DNA from: Paralichthys olivaceus
Lineage: Eukaryota > Chordata > Actinopteri > Pleuronectiformes > Paralichthyidae
Assembly (NCBI RefSeq): GCF_024713975.1
Contig: NC_091099.1
Coordinates: forward strand, 452,501 to 516,500
Direction: 5' to 3'
DNA length: 64,000 nucleotides
The notes under the pieces were generated by a model. The model saw only the letters and a list, made by a program, of their open reading frames with translations. It searched no databases and was not told where the DNA came from. Shown here one piece after another: positions 11,264 to 23,591 of the stretch. Position numbers and translations under genes: made by a program. Position 1 is the first letter of the stretch; every line of letters starts with the position of its first letter.

Positions 11264-14200
11264 GACAGACAGAGACAGACAGACAGACACACACAGTCAC
11301 ACAAACACAGACACACACACAGTTACACACACACAGTTACACACACACACACACACACACACACAGAGACAAACACAGACACACAGACAGACAGACAGAC
11401 ACACACACACAGACACACACACAGTTACACACACACAGTTACACACACACACAGTCACACAGGAAGTGTTGTGCTAACACTAGCAGTCTGAGAATCCTGT
11501 TTAACGAGTGAGGAATCAGAGTCTGATGGTTCATATCACGTGTGGAAACATCATCCATCGTACTGCAGAAGTGTGAAGTGAACATGTTGACGTGTGTTAG
11601 TCTTTCTTTAGTTCTTATTTTGAGTAGAAACCACAATGAATGCTGACTTGTGTTTGTGTGTAACAAGAAGAAACAACAACTCACACAAGCTCTAACTCTG
11701 TCCACTAGAGAAGCTGCATCAGCTCTTTAGTTTCCAGCTGCTTGATCATAAAGTTTCCTCAGCGTGACTTTGTTTGACTTTTCTCCCTCAGCGTCATCTC
11801 CAACTGTCAGTTCCGCTCCAAGACGTCCAGGTTGAAAACCTTCACGGCCAATCAGCTGGATGAGATCAAAGATCCTTCAGGTCTCTTCTACATCCTTCCC
11901 TTCCAGAAGGTGAGTCCCACGTGGAAGCTGCAGCTTCACTACACGAGCTGCTGGTTCTTAACATCTTTCTGCTCTTTGTTTCCAGGGTTATCTGGTCAAC
12001 TGGGATGTCCAGAGGAAAGTGTGGGATCATCTGTTTGGAAAAGAGATGTTCAAGGTGTTTTTTTGTCTTTACTTCACCAACAAGTTTTCTTCTCTTTTCC
12101 TGGAAATGTAGGAAGTATCTTCAGTCTGACCTCATCCCTCTCTCCTCTGCTCATGTTTGGATCCAGGTGGATTTTGCAGACACCAGCATCGTCATCACGG
12201 AGCCGTACTTCAACTTCACCTCCATTCAGGAGTCGATGAACGAGATCCTCTTCGAGGAGTATCAGTTCCAGTCGGCTCTCAGGACAAACGGTGAGTGAAT
12301 CATCATCATCGGTGTCTGATGAGACAGACGGGAACTCAACATTCATCCGTCAGTGGCTTAAATCTGGTGAAATAAGAAGTTTGGTGGATTTTTAGCTGTG
12401 ATTGAAACTTGTTCACCTTCTTGTTTGAATACAAATCTAGAGGACACACTGACCAGGTGTTGAGAGATGAACTGATTCGATCTCAGTTTAGGATTCATTC
12501 AAACGCAGCAAAGTCATTCTCGTGGTTTCTTCTTCTGTTGGGCAATAGAAGCTGTATTTGTCTCTGTGTGTTACTGCAGCCGGCTCTCTCAGCGCTCATC
12601 ACTACTTCCACACCAAACCCTCAGAGCTCTGCTGTCTGCTGGTCGACAGTGGATTCTCCTTCACACACATCGTCCCCTACTGCCGCAGCAAGAAAATGAA
12701 GGAGGGTGTCCGCAGGTGAGAGGCAGCAGCAGCGTTAACCTGCAGCAGCAGCGTTAACCTGCAGCAGCAGCATTAACCTGCAGCAGCAGCATTAATCTGC
12801 AGCAGCGTTAACCTGCAGCAGCAGCGTTAACCTGCAGCAGCAGCGTTAACCTGCAGCAGCAGTGTTAACCTGCAGCAGCAGTGTTAACCTGCAGCAGCAG
12901 CGTTAACCTGCAGCAGCAGTGTTAACCTGCAGCAGCAGCGTTAACCTACAGCAGCAGCAGCGTTAACCTGCAGCAGCAGCATTAACCTGCAGCAGCAGCG
13001 TTAACCTGCAGCAGCAGTGTTAACCTGCAGCAGCAGTGTTAACCTGCAGCAGCAGCGTTAACCTACAGCAGCAGCGTTAACCTGCAGCAGCAGTGTTAAC
13101 CTGCAGCAGCAGCGTTAACCTACAGCAGCAGCAGCGTTAACCTGCAGCAGCAGCATTAACCTGCAGCAGCAGTGTTAACCTGCAGCAGCAGCGTTAACCT
13201 GCAGCAGCAGCGTTAACCTACAGCAGCAGCATTAACCTGCAGCAGCGTTAACCTACAGCAGCAGCAGCAGCAGCATTAACCTGCAGCAGCATTAACCTGC
13301 AGCAGCAGCGTTAACCTGCAGCAGCAGCATTAACCTGCAGCAGCATTAACCTGCAGCAGCAGCGTTAACCTGCAGCAGCAGCAGCAGCGTTAACCTACAG
13401 CAGCAGCATTAACCTGCAGCAGCAGTGTTAACCTGCAGCAGCAGCGTTAACCTGCAGCAGCAGCATTAATCTGCAGCAGCAGCATTAATCTGCAGCAGCG
13501 TTAACCTGCAGCAGCAGCGTTAACCTGCAGCAGCAGCAGCGTTAACCTGCAGCAGCAGTGTTAACCTGCAGCAGCAGCGTTAACCTGCAGCAGCAGCAGC
13601 GTTAACCTGCAGCAGCAGTGTTAACCTGCAGCAGCGTTAACACTGAGGATGACGACATAATGCTGACGGCCTATTGGTTGATTTTGTCTCCCAGGATCAA
13701 TGTGGGAGGGAAGCTGCTGACCAATCACCTGAAAGAGATCATTTCATATCGGTGAGTCCGCCTCACTCAGCTTCTTCCTGATTGGCTGCAGGTTTTCTTG
13801 TTGTTCTGTCAAAAGTAACTAAGATCATTACTGAAGTACTTCTGCTCCAGTACACTTCACTACACAAGCAAATACTGTTACTCTAACCACTTGCACTATT
13901 TTTACTGTTACTGTGGTACTGTAACTACATGAAGTACTATTACTGTGGTACTGTAACTACATGAAGTACTATTACTGTGGTACTGTAACTACATGAAGTA
14001 CTGTAACTACATGAAGTACTATTACTGTGGTACTGTAACTACATGAAGTACTATTACTGTGGTACTGTAACTACATGAAGTACTAATACTGTGGTACTGT
14101 AACTACATGAAGTACTGTAACTACCTGAAGTACTGTTACTGTGGAACTGTAACTACATGAAGTACTGTAACTACCTGAAGTACTGTTACTGTGGTACTGT

Positions 14201-16259
14201 AACTACATGAAGTACTGTAACTACCTGAAGTACTGTTACTGTGGTACTGTAACTACATGAAGTACTGTGTCTACCTGAAGTACTGTTACTGTGGGACTGT
14301 AACTACATGAGTAGTTTAAAATACTACAGATAGTACTGACAGGTTGATGTCCTGTACTGATCTGGAACGTGGTCCACAGCTGAGAGCAGTGGCTCCAGTG
14401 TTGATGAGCTGATAAACACAGTGTTTGAGTCTGTCGATGGCCGAGCAGCGATTCTCTCAGTAAAGAACAAATGAATAATCTCTTGCAGTCAGTTACACGT
14501 GATGGATGAAACTCACGTGATCAACCAGGTGAAAGAAGACGTGTGCTACGTCTCGCAGCAGTTTTATGACGACATGGAGGTGGCACAGTAAGATACACCA
14601 CACTTTGCATTTGCTCACTTCATCTGTTCGTCGTCACTCGTTAGTTTTCATCATCAATCCTCTTAAAGTTTTTAGTTTTGCGATCAACAGAATCTTTTTT
14701 CTGTTGATTCTGCTCCTGAGCTGCTGTTTGCTTGTGTCTTCACAGTGATCAGTAAAGTTGAATTGAATGTAATGTTTTTAGAAAACACGTCTGTACATTA
14801 ATGTGAAGCTGCAGAAGCGTGTTGCTCTTGTTTGTCTGAGTTAACGACTTAATTATCTTGTGACTTCAGATAATTTGGCCTCTTTAGAAGTGACAGCAGC
14901 TGGTTAGCTTAGCTTAGCATTAAAACTGTGAACGAGGAAATATCTATCCTAGCTTAGCATAAAGATTAGAAGTGTACTTTGATCCACAGGCGAACTTGAT
15001 ATCACTTTTCTTTATTTTCTTGAATGGGGGGGTTGTTCGATTGGACCAGCTGAGCTGGTGGTTGACTGATGGTTCTGTGTGGTCTGTTCTCAGAAAGAAG
15101 GGGGAGGACAATACTGTGATGGTGGATTATGTTCTTCCAGATTTCAGCTCCATCAAAAAAGGCTTCTGCAAGGTGAGACAGCATCAGAGGGGTTCCGAGG
15201 AGCTGCCTTGGTCCTGATTCATTGTCTCCTGATCACTAGTCCTCATTAGTCTTTGTGTCCACCAGCCCCGGGAGGAGATGGTGTTCAATGGAAAGTATAA
15301 GACAGGAGAGCAGATCCTGAGGTTGGTCAACGAGCGCTTCGCTGTTCCTGAGATGCTGTTTCACCCGTCAGACATCGGCATCCAGGAGATGGGCATCCCA
15401 GAGGCCATCGTCCACTCCATCCAGTCTCTGCCAGAAGGTCAGCTGTTCCCTGATGCTGCTCAGGATCACGTCTCATTTACTGAGTTTGTTTCCTTGTGGT
15501 GTGAACACACTGGTCTATAGTGTGTGTGTGTGCGTGTGAATATAAAGCCACTAACAGTTTCCTCTGCCATCAGAGATGCAGCCCCACTTCTACCAGAACA
15601 TCGTCCTGACTGGAGGAAACACTTTGTTCTCCGGCTACAGGCAGCGACTGGAGGCCGAGCTGCGATCGCTTGTCCCGGCCCACATCCCCGTGTCAGTGCT
15701 GCAACCTGCAAAGTAAGTGACGACAGACAGAGAGCCTCGGTCTGAGGCAACATCCATACTACTACGACATTTTCAAACTAAGTCAATCTCTGTTTACACA
15801 AGTGTTTTGGCTCTTTTTGAAAATCCCCGTCCATACTAACGTGCCTGAAAACGTGACCTGTCCACTGGGCAAGGACGCATCAAATTATATGATGCTGGCT
15901 CTTCTGGGAGAACGTCACGTGACAGGAGCCTGACGAATCAGGGAAGGCAGATTCAAACACAGCCCAGGAGTTTTCAAACTAAAATGAGTTGATGTGTTTT
16001 CAAACGAAACCGTCGTCGTGTGGATGAAGCCGACGTGACTTCAAGCTGTGAGCCTCTGATTCCTGGAGTGAAGATACCGTCACAGATCTGCGTCTCTGAC
16101 AGTTTTTAAAGTTGTTTCTCTTCTTGCAGTCCCATCTGTTACGCGTGGGAAGGAGGGAAGCTGCTGGCCCACAACCCAGACTATGACGAGATGGTGGTGA
16201 CCAGAGAGGAATATGAAGAAAACGGACACTGTGTTTGTGAAGAGAAGTTTGACATTTGA
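10691..16259 (+). CDS. actr6: Actin-related protein 6 (ARP6)
   Basis: Eleven coding exons: 10691-10758, 11792-11909, 11986-12054, 12167-12290, 12580-12715, 13695-13751, 14489-14587, 15094-15172, 15266-15437, 15574-15712, 16130-16259. They give 396 residues, the same length as human ACTR6. The protein is the nuclear actin-like subunit of the SRCAP/SWR1 remodeller, which deposits histone H2A.Z. The N-terminus MATLVLDNGANTAKIGFS is the actin-fold phosphate-1 region. LLVDSGFSFTHIVP is the phosphate-2 motif, and IVLTGGNTLFSGYRQRLE is the adenosine-binding segment. The end (EEYEENGHCVCEEKFDI) is the ARP6 signature. Introns 5 and 6 are filled with minisatellites and intron 1 with a long (CA)n region. 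AATAAA at 16351-16356 follows the stop by 92 bases. Orthology is clear. Confidence 0.97.
11026..11463. repeat. Long CA-rich microsatellite in actr6 intron 1
   Basis: About 440 bases of (CA)n are interrupted by cagttacac and cagacaga variants. Long frames through it (Thr-His or Val-Cys dipeptide strings) are artefacts of the dinucleotide. Confidence 0.95.
12722..13640. repeat. 19-bp minisatellite filling actr6 intron 5
   Basis: The unit cctgcagcagcagcgttaa occurs in about 48 head-to-tail copies. Most copies differ only in g/a/t before ttaac or in the number of cag triplets. It occupies nearly the whole intron from just after the exon-5 donor to shortly before the exon-6 acceptor. Confidence 0.95.
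13900..14312. repeat. Minisatellite in actr6 intron 6
   Basis: Tandem copies of a theme combining tactgtggtactgtaactac and atgaagtac, with unit lengths of about 29 or 47 bases depending on whether a half-unit is present. Confidence 0.9.
15738..16030. mobile_element. MITE-like element in actr6 intron 10
   Basis: The left end reads acatccatactactacgac followed by attttcaaact. The right end read in reverse begins tcatccacacgacgacggtt, then tcgtttgaaaac, so the ends are imperfect inverted repeats. Related sequence (ccatactaccacctgg, agttttcaaactgaaacg) lies in an intron of the RING gene at about 20800-21060. More diverged pieces are at about 26275-26540 and 31000-31090. No coding capacity. Confidence 0.55.
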
Positions 16260-16359
16260 CGTCTACATGGAACATAAACTCCAGACTGTATCATACTTCT
16301 GATTAACTCTGCTTTCACAGTTATTCTGAAAACCCGATTCAAACCAGTGAAATAAAACC

Positions 16360-17889
16360 TTCGAAGTCTTTTTCTACAGCAGAAGAATTTTTATTTTCAG
16401 TGTTTTGTTTGACGGTGGTTTCCAGAGTAACCAGAAGCTGGAGGCGGTCAGAGAGATGCAGAGCACTTTGTGTAGGTGAGGCTGTTTGACTGATGTCCAA
16501 GGTTCTGTTCTACTCCGCCCTCTGTTACATCGTTACAGGATGTTACCTATGGATGTTACCAGGAAACCCGAAAGGAGGCTGGATTTTCAAAATAAAACCC
16601 ACTCTCTGTAGTTAGCCAACATGCTAACTTATAGAAATCGGGCTCATAATGAAAGTTTGAAATGAAACTACTGTGAAATATGAGTTTATATTAGCTTCTG
16701 TTAAATCCTGATAATGTGCTGGTGCTTTCATGACGTGGGAATGTTGTCTTGTGTTTTCTGCTGCTCATCTTTGATTCCTGTGCTATTCTTGTCATTTTAT
16801 GTTGCTAATTAAATGAATGAGTGTTTGCAGTTAGCTAACGAGCTAGGTACAAACCCACTTTTAGCTCTGGGATCTTTTCCTATATAACTCAGTGAATTCA
16901 GGGTTTATTTCGACCAGACGTCATTGTGGTTTTTGGAACTAGAGACTAACTGCAGCAGAGTTTGAACGCTGTGTGTTAGAGCTAAAGCTAGCAGCACATT
17001 TCACATGTGGTGCGTAGCTCCTTGTAGTCGAGCATTAATGTACAGTTCATCTGTGTTTCTGCTGCAGGTTTGGATTCCTGCTGTATAACCGTGTGCTTGA
17101 TAACTGTGGACCTAAAAATCATAAGCTTTGTTTAATCTGTCCACCGGGACAATTACGCTGACATTGTCTATCATAATGCTTCCAAAACTGATCTCCAGCC
17201 ACTTCACTGTGTCTTTACTGGTTAACAGAGAAATCAGCATCAGTTTAGTGTGGGGCTCCCTCAGATTGGAATCAGTTCCCTGTAAACATCCGACAGCTGT
17301 GGAGTCTGTCCAACACATGCTGATGTACTGTCGCTCCACGCTGAAGGAAGGAGGGAGCTACCGATTAGCTCACTGGGCAGCGAGACCTCGATGGGACGTG
17401 TGAGAAGGACAGAGCTGGTGACGTCACTCTTCAGAATGAAGCTGACGACACAAGCTGCAGTGCTGTTTCTCTGCCGGTGGGGGGCAGCAGTGCGCTGAGG
17501 GGGCCTGGTCTGCCGGGAGGAAGAAGAGTGTTCAAACAGCAGACGGACTTCCTGTTCCCAGACACATGAAGGAGCTCGGTTCCGACTGATCTCGTGTTTT
17601 CTGGACGCGTCGGTTCGTTTCTCCTCGGCTCCTCCTCGGCTCCTCCTCGGCTCCTCTCACTCGACATGTTGGATGAAACCGTCGCTGGGTTGATTTCTCT
17701 GTGACTGTTTCCTCGTCACCGATGGATCCGGTCAGAACCTGGAGAAGCTCGTTAGCTCGTTAGCTCGTTAGCTCCTCTGTGCCGGTTGTTAACCCCGGCT
17801 GCTCCCTGGTGTCTGCCCCCGGTGCTGGATGATATGAGACCGGGTGTGACGCGCTTTTAGAGCCGGGGCCAGGTGAAGCGCTGGAGGCC
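16360..17889. other. Intergenic interval between actr6 and the RING gene
   Basis: No recognisable exon. It contains tagctaac-type short repeats and, at its right end, a GC-richer stretch (about 17450-17889) that likely includes the promoter and 5' UTR of the RING gene. Small local repeats there are ctcctcggct (x3) and gttagctc (x3). Confidence 0.5.
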
Positions 17890-20800
17890 ATGGACGAGCC
17901 GGTAACCACCAGCCCCTGTTCGTCTGAACCGGACAGTCCCGGAGGACTGAACCGAGGGTGTCTGCTCGACCCGGCGGATCTGCTGTACCACGAACTGTCC
18001 GTCATCGTCCCGGAAACCCCCAGGTAACCCTGAGCCACGGAGAGCCCCGATCACTGCGGCTCATCAGCTGCTCGACACTCAGTCCTCCATGACAGACCAG
18101 GTGGAAGAGTAGAAAACCAGAGAAACAGAAGGAGATGAAACCAAACCTGAATATTCATTTACACTTCATCTTCCATCAGAGAATGAAACTGTCCAGTGTC
18201 CTCTCACTTCTTCTCTTCTCACGTCCACAGGCTTTTCATTCTTCCTCTTTTCTCACCCTCTCACTAACGAGTCCATTCAATAACTCACACATTAAGTTAG
18301 CAGGAGCTGTTAGCAGGAGCTGTTAGCAGGAGCTGTTAGCAGGAGCTGTTAGCAGGAGCTGTTAGCAGGAGCTGTTAGCAGGAGCTGTTAGCAGGAGCTG
18401 TTAGCAGGAGCTGTTAGCAGGAGCTGTTAGCAGGAGCTGTTAGCAGGAGCTGTTAGCAGGAGCTGTTAGCAGGAGTCAGTGGCCACCAGCAGGTGTCCCA
18501 GCATCTCTGGGTCCAGAGCCACTGACGGATTGTCTGTGATGTTTCTGGACTTGATTTCCATTGTTGGTGTGATCAGTTTCTGCTCTGTGTGAAGTTTTCG
18601 CTCCACAGTCGTAGATGATGTGACAGACTGATGTGCACATACTTCTGAGATTTGTGTGAGAAAACAGATACGTGTGTTCCTGTAGTACAACCGCATAGTA
18701 GGAGACGATGATTCAAATAAGGTACCGAGTAATACGGAGTGTAAAATGCTTTATGATCCAGAGTGTGTCTACATACAGTATGTGAATAATACTTCTGATC
18801 CTGACGCCCAGTATCACAACTAGAAATCTGTGTTCACTGACACTTAATGTAAGTGCAGTTTTTCAGTAAGTTGAATATTTAGCTAAAAAAACTAGAGTAT
18901 TTACACAATTGAGTTTACTGTTAACGCTAATCCATGATTAATGAGCAGCGGTGAATTTGTCTGAACAAACGGTTGGTTTTATTTTGGTTCTATTTCTTTT
19001 CGTTTGTGAAAAGGATGTTGTTGTTTTTTACTCCACGGTGAATTGTACGATCGGCCCCCAAATTCACACCTTCATCCTTCCTGAGGAGCACAAAGCGCAC
19101 AACACGGAGCCGTCTCCCCCGGTCCCTGTCCGCCCACGCCGCAGCTGCATCAAGTCCAGAGTTCGCAAGTGCTCGTGCCGGCACAGTGCTGCTTAGCGTC
19201 CCTAGAGTCTAATTGTGCTTGTTTGCTTCAGTCCACAGCTCGGCAAACGGAGGAGACGTAGGCCAATCACAGAGGAATGTTTCAGCTCTGTAAGTCACAG
19301 CTGCAATACACAGTAATGACAGATGTTTCTGTGTGTGTATGTACGTGTGTGTGTGTGTTGGCCTGGCAGATGTTGACTGCTGTGGGTCTCTGTCCTCAGG
19401 TGGAGGTCGGGGGTTCACGGGGTCGTCCAGAACAATCGCTCAGCAGTGAACGAGGGTCCTCGTGTGGATCCAAACGCAGGCGGCTGGAAGCAGCGATGGG
19501 AAAGCAGAGGGTTCTGTTTGTTCCTAGTTCATCTCTGAGAGCTTTTCCTCGGGGCAGCCCGCTGTCAACCGCGTCCTGTTTCTCCTCCTCAGCTTCATCT
19601 TCCTCCTCCTCCTCTTCCTCCTCCTCCTCCTACCTCACTCCAGCATCAGAGGAGGGTGTAGAGGAGGTGGCTTTGGCTGTGGCAGGTTCCACAGGAGAAG
19701 CCAGTACTGGTTCTGTCAGCCAGTTGAGGAGGGAAAGAGTGATGACGGCTCCATCGTCGTCCTCGTTGCTGCCGGCCTCTGACTCTCTGTCCTTTCTGAC
19801 AGCGGAGGAGAGGAGATGGCTGAACGGTGAACGAGGAAACACCTCAACAGGTGAGGACACAATGTAGAAAACAGTTTCTTTACTAGGGCTGCACAATACA
19901 TCGAAAAATGTCCTGGTGATATCACCGGCGTGATAGACATACCCTGCTAAACTCGGTGTGGGTAAAAACAACACTTTATAAATGTAGTAAATGCATGTGG
20001 AGCTGGAGGAGGTGGTGTCACGCTCCGTTTGGTTTGACTGTAAAAAAAAAAAAAATAACTTCACGGTCCAAACATGTAAGAAAAGACCCAGATTAAGTCT
20101 GAGTGGACTGAGCTCTGCATGGCTCCGACTTGGTGGCGCTGCGGCCGGGCTTTGGGGATGTCCGTGGTCTCTGCGTCAGTAGACAGGGACTGTTTGTTTA
20201 TTTATCTCAAGTCATATCGTCATCACGATATTAAACAACGTTATCGCATGTTTTCGTAATATCGTACAGCCCTTGTTTTTAAACATGTACATAAACATAT
20301 TTGTGTTTGGTTCTAAAATTTATGAGGCAATCTTTTTAAACACCACATAGTCCAACATTTGGTGCAAACTCAGTTCACCTGCCAAACACAAGACAGTCAC
20401 AGCCAGGACATTGTGGCTAAAGTGGACCGGGACGATCCTTGTTCATGGTCATTGGTGGTTTGTTCTTCAGCAGCGGAGGAGATCATCATCAGTGACGATG
20501 AGGAGGCCATGGTTCGCGCGGCACAAATGGAGGAAGATGAGGCGTTGGCGCAGAGCCTGCAGGTAGGAGTCGTCACCCGCAGACCTGTCACCTTGCAGAG
20601 TGGACGGAGTGAAACACTTTACCTTTGTTCATTCAGGCCCAGTTTGACCAAGAGGAGGTGCACAGCAGCCACCAGCACCACCAGCACCACCAGCGCCTCT
20701 ACCAGCACAGCCACCACAGGGTGAGACTCCGCTACACTTCATGTTTCTAATAGAATTTAGCCTGATGTTTCTTATTGGTTGGTGTTTGATGTTGTCTTCA

Positions 20801-22160
20801 TCCATACTACCACCTGGCTCCATATATGAATCACATGACCACTCGCACACTGGACGAGCCGTTGGCTTCCTGTTTACACTAACGTTGTTAGTTGCAGAAA
20901 AAACTTGACTTCCATAAAAGCAGCAATCGCTAAAAGTGAAAAACCTTGAATTGGACAACAGCTGTGAGCAAAGACAACCGGGTCAGTCAGGTTGAGTTTC
21001 TACGTCATCACTAACACGAAGCCCAGAGTTTTCAAACTGAAACGGGACCAGCAGCTTTTACAAACTTCTGTTTCTCTGAACCTGCGCATCTGTAGCAGAG
21101 TTGCACAGTAATGTGGAGGAAGTCTTGCTGCTTGGCTTCCGTCCTGTAAAGTTGTGATTTATTCTCTACAGTATTATTCCCACATGGAACCCAGCTGGAT
21201 GTCCCATGTGCTGGCTGCAGTGGCTCCCCCTGCTGGCGTGGAAGAAGGTACGATGATAATCAGAGCGTCTCGTATTCACTGTTTAATTTTAGCCGTCGCT
21301 CTACAGACTTAAATAATAACTCGTTAAATTACAGGACTTCCTCAGCCTGGATTTTTCTAGTGTTTAGCTATTGTGACTTATTTTTTTAACTTTGTTTAAT
21401 AATTGTTTTTTGACGTGAACTGAAACCGTAGTTTTGTTTCCAGATCTGATTGGTCGGCAGAGAAGACGTGGGCGGACCAGAGGGAGGAACGCCGTGCCCA
21501 GCATGTCAGAGGACGCTCAGGGAAACGACTACGAGGTGAGGAAGACCATCGTCAAGGAGAGAGAGGAATGCTGGAGGACACACAGCGCCCCCTCTGGCCG
21601 CCTGTTACCATAACACTAGAGCGAAGAAGAAAGTTTCCCGTTGTTCCCTGCTGACTCGTTCTGTCCGTCTGCCCGTCCTTCAGGCTCTTCTGGCGTTTGA
21701 GGAACACCAAGGTGCCGTTGTGTCAAAGAAGTTGACGCGAAGGCAAATCCAGAGATTTCCCACCAAAACCTTCCAGTCCACCAACAGCGCCGGGAACACT
21801 CAGTGAGTCCAGCGTCGGGTCGGACCTCAGTCTTTCTTCTGATCCTCCTTCTAAACGTCTCACTCATTTTTCTTTCCCGGGATCCTGTCAGGTGTCAGAT
21901 CTGTTTCTGTGAATACACTGAGGGGGACAAGCTGAGGATGTTGCCGTGTTTCCATGACTACCACGTCCAGTGTATTGACCGGTGGTTAAAGGTAACAGCT
22001 CACCGACCCTGTTGAAACTACGAAGTGCAGATGATTTTCACTGAGTGGACGTGTTTTATAGACGGATCACTGTCTCCTCCCGCCACAGGATAACCCCACC
22101 TGCCCGATCTGCAGAGCGAACCTTGCTGATGGTGACTTCTCCGCCCCCCCGACCCTCTGA
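17890..22160 (+). CDS. RING-H2 E3 ubiquitin ligase with SIM and UIM-like motifs (RLIM/RNF6-type RING)
   Basis: Ten coding exons: 17890-18023, 19232-19289, 19400-19850, 20471-20562, 20637-20720, 21172-21247, 21444-21535, 21684-21802, 21892-21991, 22089-22160. They give 425 residues. The C-terminal RING (residues about 370-412) is C3H2C3: CQIC, then [11 protein letters not shown], then TCPIC. It is closest by eye to the RLIM/RNF6 class (EYTEG, IDRWL). Earlier parts in order: a basic KRRRR patch (about 50), a second KRRRLE (about 90), a Ser-rich tract, a hydrophobic-acidic [10 protein letters not shown] typical of a SUMO-interacting motif (about 217-226), a UIM-like [13 protein letters not shown] (about 235-248), and a His/Gln-rich run (about 254-273). 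The segment YEALLAFEE precedes the RING. E2-dependent ubiquitin transfer is expected. SUMO-guided targeting in the nucleus is inference. I cannot name the orthologue. Confidence 0.85.
18296..18476. repeat. 13-bp minisatellite in intron 1 of the RING gene
   Basis: The unit agcaggagctgtt is repeated about 13 times with essentially no variation, suggesting recent expansion. Confidence 0.95.
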
Positions 22161-22441
22161 CGGCGTCTCTGCTGGCAGCGCCCAGTTTCAGCGTCCCCTC
22201 CCGCCCCCTCCTGCCAGTACGAGTTACTTGAAGACTTGAGTCTTTCTGTAGTTTGTGTCTGAAGGACGACTCATCAACTCCTCTTTTTTATACTTTTATT
22301 TAAATGTTTTCTGTCATTGCTGATTTTACAGGAGTAAAAAGCTAAAACCTGGAAGCTGCTGCTGAGTCGTCTGATATCGAACCAGCTAGAGACAAAGTTA
22401 AAGATGTTTTCCACGTACACCTCTGATGTGTGGAGACGTCT

Positions 22442-23051
22442 TCATTCCTCGTAGTAGCGTTTCTTCATGGCTCTGTATTTCCTCAGGTAGTACAGCGCCT
22501 CCAGCTCTCTGGCCACGTACTCCCCTCGAGCGATCATCTCCTTGATCTGCTCCGGGTCCTGGACCGACTTGTTTTTGGTGAACGCGGATCTCAGCCGGTC
22601 TCTGAAGTAGTCGCCTCCTTTGGGATACTCCCGGCCGAGGTAGAGGAGCTAAGGAAGAGTTTTGGATTTTAAATTGAACACACGTTGCCTCATTAATAAA
22701 GACACTTAAACACTTTGTTAAGAAAATCATTTAGCTCTGAAGGTTCGATGTTTTAAACCAAGAGACGACACGTCTCCACTTTCTCCAGAAATGAAGCTGA
22801 AACTTGTGATGTCATTAAGAGTCAGTGAAATAAAAGTCATTCATCTGTGAACGTGTTTCGTGTTGTGAGTCTGAAACCACATGACAACTTTTCAATCACC
22901 TTCAGTTCAACCTGTTATAAACAGTTGTATCATCTAGTGCAGCAGGACACCGGCTGATCCCTGAGGATTCAAACTAGCAACCAGCTGCTGAAGATCAAAT
23001 ACCCACGTTTTTATAGAGTCGAACCACTTCGGCCCTCAGGGGGTTGGTCAT
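22442..23051 (-). CDS. etfrf1: Electron transfer flavoprotein regulatory factor 1 (LYRM5)
   Basis: Two coding exons on the minus strand, 23051-23007 and 22648-22442, give 83 residues; mammalian LYRM5 is about 88-90. It is a small LYR-family mitochondrial matrix protein that removes FAD from the electron transfer flavoprotein and so restrains fatty-acid and amino-acid oxidation. The family signature reads [20 protein letters not shown] at residues 9-28, with LYK in place of LYR as in mammals. [19 protein letters not shown] closes the helical fold. The start exon has a clean acceptor before the 5' UTR (23069-23071). An upstream noncoding exon probably ends at 23401, where ccag is followed by gtgagag on the minus strand. 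TTTATT at 22295-22300 is a minus-strand polyadenylation signal. It lies tail-to-tail with the RING gene, stop codons 282 bases apart. Confidence 0.95.
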
Positions 23052-23591
23052 GGTGCCGAGGCTGAGAGCTGAAACACAACCCGAGTTCATCAGTGTCACA
23101 GTTTCACTTCAGTCATCACTCAACCACCGGGTCCATCACGTGTTCTCAGGCTCATCACGTCACCTCGAACATTATTCAATAAAGAAACTTCAGCAGCTGA
23201 ACCTGATCAGAGCTGAAGGTGAAGTGTTTCACTGCCACCGAGTTCTTACTCTGCTGTTCTTACTCTGCTGCTCTTACTCTGCTGTTCTTACTCTGCTGCT
23301 CTTACTCTGCTGCTCGTGAACCTGGGGTTCGTCGGATTTGAGCTGATAATGAGACAGAGGGAATCAAACGTGTGGACAGACCGTTCAGCGGAGCTCTCAC
23401 CTGGATTCACCTGAAACCTTCAGGCTGATCAGCTGCTGGAGCGTCGCGGAGCTAGCTTATGTTAGCTTCACGGAGCTAGCTTATGTTAGCTTCACGGAGC
23501 TAGCTTATGTTAGCTTCACGTTAGCTCAGTAACAAGCTACATTTTACGGCTGTTCGTGACGTCACAGTGAACTTTGACTCTACTTCGTTGT

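Noticed and set aside
10639-11511. 290-residue plus-strand frame rich in Thr-His
   Set aside because: It is the (CA)n tract of actr6 intron 1 read through. The real actr6 exon 1 is in another frame.
18951-19196. 81-residue plus-strand frame with an Arg/Cys-rich end in intron 1 of the RING gene
   Set aside because: Including it breaks the phase between exons 1 and 2, which join correctly through 19232-19289. I found no family resemblance.
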